Shown here in pieces: positions 56,457-64,000 of a stretch of 64,000 bases of DNA. Every line of letters starts with the position of its first letter. Position 1 is the first letter of the stretch. This DNA is from DATJPW01 sp963752855. Its GTDB lineage: Bacteria > Desulfobacterota > Desulfomonilia > Desulfomonilales > Desulfomonilaceae. The position numbers were made by a program, and so were the translations under genes. A model generated the notes under the pieces. It ran no database searches. It saw only the letters and a list, made by a program, of their open reading frames with translations, and was not told the origin of the DNA. The DNA is taken from assembly GCA_963752855.1 (NCBI GenBank), contig CAVVZX010000003.1, positions 62,001 to 126,000 of the forward strand, written 5' to 3'.

Positions 56457-56472
56457 TGGCATAGGAATTGCT
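56457..56472 (+). promoter_or_regulatory. Sigma-54-type promoter of the first arylsulfatase gene
   Basis: TGGCATA-GGAA-TTGCT carries the invariant GG and GC pairs at the correct spacing for the -24/-12 consensus TGGCACG-N4-TTGCW. It lies 185 bases before the ATG of the sulfatase gene. A sigma-54 promoter needs an enhancer-binding activator; none is encoded in this window. Confidence 0.55.
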
Positions 56473-56585
56473 TCAGGGTTTCAGTAAACAAAACCAGCCT
56501 TGCCACGGGACTGAAAGAAGTTCATTGAATTGAACTGGAGAGGGGGTGACGTAAGAGGGAATAATAAGAAGAAGAAATTGTTCGA

Positions 56586-56603
56586 CGCTTATTATTGTAA
56601 GCG
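56586..56603 (+). promoter_or_regulatory. Leader hairpin upstream of the first arylsulfatase
   Basis: CGCTTA (56586-56591) and TAAGCG (56598-56603) are perfect complements around a 6-base loop, in the leader 54 bases before the start codon. Could be an operator dyad or an RNA hairpin; nothing distinguishes the two. Confidence 0.35.
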
Positions 56604-56656
56604 ATTAATTTCACAAATTGTTCTCGAATTGACAACATCTAGGAAAGGACAGGTAA

Positions 56657-58346
<1,690 letters not shown>

Positions 58347-58363
58347 TCGAACTGTCAACACGA

Positions 58364-58387
58364 CGAGCGGTCCCCAAGGACCGCTCG
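58364..58387 (+). terminator. Perfect 10-base-pair hairpin after sulfatase 1
   Basis: CGAGCGGTCC (58364-58373), loop CCAA, GGACCGCTCG (58378-58387). No T-run follows, so it may stabilise the upstream mRNA end or attenuate read-through into the phosphatase gene rather than terminate fully. Confidence 0.55.
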
Positions 58388-58443
58388 CTGATACTCGACA
58401 AGCGTTCGCCAGGTCGGGTCAAATTGCGCAGGGGAGAAAAACG

Positions 58444-59469
58444 ATGAAAGCCATGATGAAGCGACTGCTTGGTGTATCCATCATCATCTCGATCATATGC
58501 TTCGGGCTCAATGTTCCGGTTTTTGCCGCGGACGATCCTCTCCCTTCTTGGAACGACGGGCCAGCCAAGCAGGCCGTTATTCAATTCGTTCAGGCTACCG
58601 GCGACAAGTCCGGTCCGGATTACGTTGCTCCGGAAGATCGGATTGCCACTTTCGACCAGGATGGCACGTTGTGGGTGGAGCATCCGCTCTACACGCAGGC
58701 CATATTTGAATTGGACCGAGTGAAGGCTCTAGCAAACGAGCGCCCTGAATGGAAAACCACCGAGCCGTTCAAGTCAGTGCTTGCCGGCGACAGGGAAGCT
58801 ATGGCCAAGTTCGATAAGCAGGATTGGGAGCGCATCATCGCAGCCACCCAGACCGGAATGACCACCGAGGCGTTCCAGGAGATCGTCAGGCAGTGGTTGG
58901 CAACTGCAAAACACCCCCGTTTCCGGCGCTTGTACACCGATCTCGTTTACCAGCCCATGCTTGAGGTGATGAATTACCTTCGGACCAACGGTTTCAAAAC
59001 CTACATCGTGACCGGCGGCGGCCAGGAATTCGTGCGAGTCTACAGTGACCGCGTCTATCGCGTCCCACCCGAACAAGTTGTGGGATCGAGCATGGCTACC
59101 AAGTACGAGTATCAGAACGGCAAACCGATGCTGATGATATTGCCCAAAGAGTTTCTTATCAGCGACCGCGCGGGCAAACCGGTCGGTATCAACCTGTTCA
59201 TCGGCAAGAGGCCATTCGCTGCATTTGGTAATGCCGATGGCGATCGAGAGATGTTGGAATGGACGGCCGCGGGTCAAGGAGCGCGGCTCAAGATGCTTGT
59301 CCTTCACGATGACTCTGAGCGTGAGTACGCTTATGGTCCCGCCGGGGGACAGCCGGACACCAAGGTCGGCAGGTTCTCCGAAGAGCTGATGGCCGAGGCC
59401 CAAAACAAGGGATGGATAGTTATAAGCATGAAGAACGACTGGAAACGCATCTTTGCTTTCGAGCAATGA
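58444..59469 (+). CDS. Secreted HAD-family phosphatase
   Basis: 342 aa from ATG 58444, with GGGGAG upstream. Signal peptide VSIIISIICFGLNVPVFAAD. The HAD motif 1 is RIATFDQDGTLW (nucleophile and acid Asp in DxDGT), motif 2 is TYIVTGGGQEF, and motif 4 is FAAFGNADGDREML. It belongs with the exported phosphoserine-phosphatase-like (haloacid dehalogenase-like) proteins. It lies between two sulfatases, suggesting joint scavenging of sulfate and phosphate esters outside the cytoplasm; the substrate is not evident. Confidence 0.8.
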   Translation: MKAMMKRLLGVSIIISIICFGLNVPVFAADDPLPSWNDGPAKQAVIQFVQATGDKSGPDYVAPEDRIATFDQDGTLWVEHPLYTQAIFELDRVKALANERPEWKTTEPFKSVLAGDREAMAKFDKQDWERIIAATQTGMTTEAFQEIVRQWLATAKHPRFRRLYTDLVYQPMLEVMNYLRTNGFKTYIVTGGGQEFVRVYSDRVYRVPPEQVVGSSMATKYEYQNGKPMLMILPKEFLISDRAGKPVGINLFIGKRPFAAFGNADGDREMLEWTAAGQGARLKMLVLHDDSEREYAYGPAGGQPDTKVGRFSEELMAEAQNKGWIVISMKNDWKRIFAFEQ

Positions 59470-59707
59470 GCCATTCGTTTCGCTCGTGGCGCCCGTGGGC
59501 CTTCTCGTCGGAATCGGACTACGGGTTTGCCTCTAGAGCCGAATTGACCCCTCAAAAACGGCGCTTGTTTTCATTTACTATTTATTAGTCCTGTCATGAT
59601 ACTCTGAGCTTCTTTGGCTCACTATCCTTTCCACCTACAACGTGTCGGTCAGCTTATTTGTATATACACTTCAGTAGGTTATGCCATATGTGATTCTGAT
59701 GAAAGAA

Positions 59708-59723
59708 TGGCACGCTAATTGCT
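59708..59723 (+). promoter_or_regulatory. Sigma-54 consensus promoter upstream of the second arylsulfatase
   Basis: TGGCACG-CTAA-TTGCT is an exact match to the -24/-12 consensus TGGCACG-N4-TTGCW. It lies 274 bases before the ATG at 59997. I see no gene in the 527-base gap 59470-59996; its left part is AT-rich and contains a GAGC-TTCTTTG-GCTC dyad at about 59608-59622 that could be an activator site. Confidence 0.7.
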
Positions 59724-59996
59724 TTTATCTCCTGGATGGCCTCATTACCAAATATCCGGCCTATCCCGGCCATACCAGACCAGTACAGGGTGCGGAATGA
59801 AGGCTCGCCTAAACGCCCTGAAGGATGTGCATCTGGACGCGCAAAACAACTGAATTATTTGCAACCTTGACGAGAGTGAATTCGACAGCAGGTGGTGAGG
59901 GAAAAGCCACAAGAGGAAGGAAACGGACGGATGCAAATTATTAGGAGAGGCGTCCCATTCATTGTTACCTGGTTAACCTTACGAAAGGATAGGAGA

Positions 59997-61570
59997 ATGA
60001 AGCGTAGACAACGAACTCGAGTGATGGCCTTTGCCGTGCTCTTTGTTGCTCTGGCATTGGCGGCTGGCCCGACATTTGCGCAGGAGAAGAAACCCAACAT
60101 CGTTATCATCTGGGGTGACGATATCGGCCAGAGCAACATCAGCGCTTACACAAAGGGGCTGATGGGTTATCGAACCCCAACATCGACCGTGTCGCCAATG
60201 AAGGCATGATCTTCACCGACTACTATGGTGAACAGAGCTGCACTGCGGGGCGTGCGGCGTTCATCACCGGCCAAAGCGTCTTCCGCACCGGCCTCAGCAA
60301 GGTGGGCATGCCGGGCGCGGACGTCGGCCTACGCAAGGAGGATCCGACTATTGCCGAACTGCTAAAACCCCTGGGCTATGCCACGGGCAGTTTGGCAAGA
60401 ACCACCTCGGGTGACAAGGACGAGTTTTTGCCTACCAATCACGGTTTCGATGAATTCTATGGAAACCTCTATCATCTGAACGCGGAAGAGGAACCTGAGC
60501 ATCCCGATTATCCAAAGGACCCGGAGTTTCGCAAGAAGTTCGGCCCTCGGGGCGTGATCCACAGCTTTGCCCTGGCGGACGGTAAGCAGAAAATCGAGGA
60601 CACAGGCCCGCTGACCAAGAAGCGCATGGAGACCATCGATGACGACATCGCGACCCGGTCAGTTGACTTCATCGAGAAGCAGCATAAGGCTGGTAAGCCG
60701 TTCTTTGTTTGGGTGAACTTCACGCACATGCACTTCCGCACTCACGCCAAGCCGGAGAGTATTGGACAGGCGGGGCGTTGGCAGGGAGTCTACAACGATG
60801 TCATGATCGACCACGACAAGAACGTCGGCACGTGTGCTCAAGAAGATCGACGATCTTGGCATCGCGGACAACACCATCGTGTCTCTACAGCACCGACAAC
60901 GGCCCGCACATGAACTCTTGGCCAGACGCAGCCATGACGCCATTCCGCAATGAGAAAAACTCCAATTGGGAGGGGGCTTACCGGGTTCCTGCCATGGTCC
61001 GCTGGCCTGGCAAGATCAAGCCCGGTTCGGTCTCCAACGACATCATGTCACACATGGACTGGCTGCCGACTCTACTTGGCTGCAGCGGGGGTTCCGGACG
61101 TAAAGGAGAAGTTGCTGAAGGGCTACAAGGCCGGGGATATGACATACAAGGTGCATCTGGACGGTTACAACTTCCTGCCTTATCTCACTGGCAAGGAGCC
61201 AAAGGGCCCACGAGAAGAGTTCTTCTACTTCTCCGACGACGGTGATCTGACCGGGCTCCGCTATGACAACTGGAAAGTAGTCTTTGCCCAGCAGAGAACA
61301 CCCGGCACTCTGGCCATCTGGGGTGAGCCTTTCGTGAAGACACGTATTCCCTGGCTCTTCAACCTGCGCATGGATCCTTACGAGCGGGCGAGCATCACTT
61401 CGAATACCTACTGGGACTGGTACATCGACCATGCTTTCCTGTTGCTGCCGGCTCAGGGATATGTCGGCAAATTCCTTGAGACGTTCAAGGAGTTTCCACC
61501 CCGTCAGAAGGCGGCAAGCTTCACGATCGACCAAGTCATGGAGATGTTGCAAGCGCCGATGGCCAAGTGA
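59997..61570 (+). pseudogene. Arylsulfatase, copy 2 (about five frameshifts)
   Basis: Paralogue of the gene at 56657: nearly the same signal peptide (VMAFAVLFVALALAAGPTFA), KPNIVIIWGDDIGQ, and the formylglycine motif SCTAGRAAFITG. Frames change near 60165, 60400, 60830, 60890 and 61080. Conserved pieces in order are MIFTDYYGEQ, DEFLPTNHGFDEFYGNLYHL, KPFFVWVNFTHMHF, YSTDNGPHMNSWPDAAMTPF, GAYRVPAMVRWPGKIKPGSV and EEFFYFSDDGDLTGLRYDNW. AGGATAGGAG precedes the ATG. If the shifts are sequence errors this is a working periplasmic sulfatase of about 525 aa. Confidence 0.8.
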
Positions 61571-61582
61571 GATGATTCGGGC

Positions 61583-61622
61583 GAGGAGGGTGCGATACGG
61601 AGTCCCCCTCCTCTCTCTTTCC
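61583..61622 (+). terminator. Hairpin terminator after sulfatase 2
   Basis: GAGGAGGG (61583-61590) pairs with CCCTCCTC (about 61605-61612), followed by TCTCTTTCC. The remainder of the 355-base gap to 61925 holds no gene that I recognise. Confidence 0.6.
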
Positions 61623-61925
61623 GGTAATGAATCTCCGGTGAGCGTTGTCTAAGGAAGACGATGATCACAAGAGGGACATCTCGGGGTACACGATGCCGAG
61701 TGCTTCGGTTCTGTCGAGTCTCGCAATCGGGGGAACTTCAAGCGAAAGCCACCAGTGCTGTGAACTCTCGCGGTTCCTGGACTCGGAGGACTAGTTGGCC
61801 GGCTCGTTAAGGCTGGCCAGTTACCGACTGACAACTCCGTTTCCTCTGTTTGCTCCTGTTCAAGTTCAAAAAACGACAACAATGAAAAGCACCCGCACAC
61901 AAAACAGCAGCTAAGGGACCCAACA

Positions 61926-63845
61926 ATGAAAACCAAATCCATGAAAACACTCTCCCGCCGCGAGTTCATGGCTGTCTCAGCGGCAGCCGGCGCGACGATC
62001 CTCCTACCTGGAGCACTGTCCGCAGCCCTGGACGGGAAGAAGACCTTCACCATCCTGCACACCAACGACATGCACTCGGCCTTCATCGGGCTGGGCCCGG
62101 CCTCGGACTACACGCCGTTCACGCTCAACGACGACAAGACCCGGGGCGGGTATCGCGCCTGGCGCGCTGATCGCGCAGAGGAAGGCGGCGCGCAAGGGCC
62201 AGGGTCCTGTGTTGGTGCTTGACGCGGGTGACTACAGCATGGGGACCGCATTCGGCGCCGCCACCCGCAGATCGGCGGCGAACTGCAGCTCATGTCGCGG
62301 ATGGGTTACGACGCCACCACCTTCGGCAACCATGAATTCGACTACGGGCCTGACGGCCTGGGCAAGGCAATCGGCGTGGCCACCAAAGCCGGCCGGATTC
62401 CGGCAGTGCTCGCCTCGAACACCAACTTCTCGAAGCGGCGACGCCACGCTGGCCGATCTCCAGCGACTGGCCAGGGATGGGGTTGATCCGCCGTCAACTC
62501 GTGATCGAGCGCGGCGGCATTCGCTTTGGCATCTTCGGGGTGATCGGCAAGGAGGCCATCATCTACACCAATGGCGGTGCGGTTTCGTTCTCCGACGACA
62601 TCGAGGCTGCCCGGGAAATGGTGAAGGTACTCCGCGAAACCGAGAAGGTGGATGTGGTCATCGCTCTCAGCCACGGCGGCGTGGAGAAAGGTAAGGACGG
62701 GCGCTACACCGAGGGCGACGACGTGCGCCTGGCCGAGGCCGTGCCGGGCATCGACGTGGTGATCAGCGGCCATAGCCACACCGAGCTGCAGGAAGCGATC
62801 ATCGTCAACGGCCGCACACCCGTGGTCCAGACCGGGAAGGAAGGAAAGAACCTCGGCGAATTGGTGATCACATTGGACGGCGGCAAGCTTACGGTCGAGT
62901 CCTACCGGCTCTACCCGATCGACGACACCATTGCCGGCGACCGCACCATCGCCGACGAGATCGAAAAGCTCAAGAAGGGAGTCACCGCGGCGGTGTTCGC
63001 GTCGCGCGGTTACAGCATTGATCAGCCGCTGTGCCGTGATCACCGCAGGACCTGCCCAACACGTTCACTCGACTGTCGCCGCCAGCACGCTCCTCGCCAA
63101 CCTCGTCACCGACGCCTTCAGAAACGCCACGAAAGTGGACATCGGATTCAGCGTCAACGGGCTGATGCGCACCGGCCTGACCCGGGGAAAGTCAGGCGTG
63201 AAACGGTCTACGATGTGTTCGCCGTGGCGCCCCTCGGCTTCGGTGTGGTGGATACGACGGCCGGCAGCGCACTCGTGACCGGCTACTTCACCGGCCGGGA
63301 GCTGAAGAATCTGCTCGAGTTCTTTCTCGTGGACAACCCAACCCACCCCGGCGAGTTTTTCCCCCGCGCTTCCGGCATGAGGTTCCGGTACGACATGTCC
63401 CGCCCACAGTTCGACGCCGTGACGGCTATCGAACTGGGAGACCTCGATCGCGGCTACAGCGCCATCGACATCACCGGCAAGGACGAACGCTTGTATAGCC
63501 TCACGTGCCCCCTGATGCTCGGCGTATTTGTCGTGGCCATTCCCAAGGTCACCAAGGGCAAACTGGCTCTTGTCGCCAAGAACAAGGCGGGGCAGCCCCT
63601 CAAGTCGAGGGTCGAGGCACTCGATGTGCCTCGCGAAAACTCGGGCTACCTGCTGCCACCGCCGGGCAAGATGGACAAGGGCAGTGTCGCCACCGGGACG
63701 GGAAAAGACGCTGTCAGCGAGATCAAGGAATGGCAGGCGATCATGGATTACCTCCGCAGTCTGCCGGTCAAGAACAAGGGCGAATTACCCACGATCCCGG
63801 TCGATGAGCGCTGCCGCAGAGGTCCGGGCGATCAAGGCAAAATGA
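61926..63845 (+). pseudogene. Tat-exported 5'-nucleotidase/metallophosphoesterase family protein (several frameshifts)
   Basis: N-terminus MKTKSMKTLSRREFMAVSAA is a twin-arginine signal (R11-R12), followed by TFTILHTNDMHSAF, the calcineurin-like metal motif of the UshA/5'-nucleotidase family. Later pieces in other frames: VLVLDAGDYSMGT, MGYDATTFGNHEFDYGPDGL (GNHE), IALSHGGVEKG, VISGHSHTELQEAI (GHSH), and a C-terminal domain to EVRAIKAK at 63845. At least six shifts are needed (near 62155, 62265, 62435, 62490, 63030 and 63195). About 635 aa if whole. Hydrolyses nucleotides or related phosphate esters in the periplasm; the substrate is not fixed. Confidence 0.75.
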
Positions 63846-64000
63846 TCGGGTTTGGACGGAATAGAAAGCAACCCAGCTACCAACCGAACACCGACCGGGA
63901 TGCAACACTGAAAACCACTCGCATACAAAACCCCATCGCCGCCGTCCTCGTTTGCGCGGTGGTTCTCAAGAACACAGATAGGATGGCAAAACGATTTTCG
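63846..64000. other. Right edge, nothing recognised
   Basis: 155 bases after the nucleotidase-like gene. A segment near 63908 (GAAAACCACTCGCATACAAAA) resembles one upstream of the nucleotidase gene near 61885 (GAAAAGCACCCGCACACAAAA), which may mark a repeated leader and the start of another gene beyond the window. Confidence 0.3.

Overview
The window looks like a chromosomal segment of an anaerobic Desulfobacterota (former Deltaproteobacteria), probably near Syntrophobacterales or Desulfomonilales. This is inferred from gene content: a 2-hydroxyacyl-CoA dehydratase-type subunit with its ATP-dependent activator, an FMN glutamate-synthase-like oxidoreductase, a 2x[4Fe-4S] protein, the selenium protein YedF, an apparent UGA-decoded selenoprotein, and many short palindromic intergenic repeats. 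No rRNA, tRNA, CRISPR array or intact transposase was seen.

Layout. 0-6.6 kb: 5' end of leuS, a nucleotide-sugar dehydrogenase, a metallo-beta-lactamase-fold enzyme, a decayed accessory patch (DUF2442 and a BrnT-like/antitoxin pair, all frameshifted), yedF and proC. 6.6-11 kb: a DUF4178 / small membrane protein / DUF350 / membrane spermidine-synthase-like cluster. 11.4-20 kb: a secreted NTF2-like protein, the dehydratase/activator pair, an alpha/beta hydrolase, a GxxExxY protein, asnB and a zinc-ribbon/TPR protein. 20.6-32.8 kb: a same-strand metal-handling island with two secreted proteins rich in Cys-Cys pairs, a membrane-anchored HMA protein, DUF2318, a MacB-like ABC exporter, a CusB/CusA-type RND pump, NosL and a cupin. 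32.9-36.8 kb: two tandem class III nucleotide cyclases. 36.8-42.3 kb: amrB, a ferredoxin-like protein, an AT-rich control region, the glutamate-synthase-like enzyme and a KaiC-like/XRE/cupin regulator. 42.4-47.1 kb: the thioredoxin-like selenoprotein, an MFS transporter and an M1 aminopeptidase. 47-56 kb: TPR proteins, a broken transketolase and a YyaL-type protein among repeats. 56-64 kb: two arylsulfatase paralogues, each behind a sigma-54-type promoter, flanking a HAD phosphatase, then a Tat-exported 5'-nucleotidase-like protein. By eye this last part is more GC-rich than the rest.

Working together: the 20.6-32.8 kb genes read as one envelope programme for binding, trafficking and exporting a soft metal, most likely copper. 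The 38.8-42.3 kb block looks like an oxidoreductase with its own regulator and an operator-rich intergenic region. The 56-62 kb block looks like sulfate and phosphate scavenging from organic esters.

Caution: about twenty otherwise well-conserved reading frames are broken by one-base shifts, including housekeeping genes (transketolase, aminopeptidase N). Either the sequence carries indel errors or the locus is decaying. Broken genes are annotated here as whole loci with the approximate shift positions.
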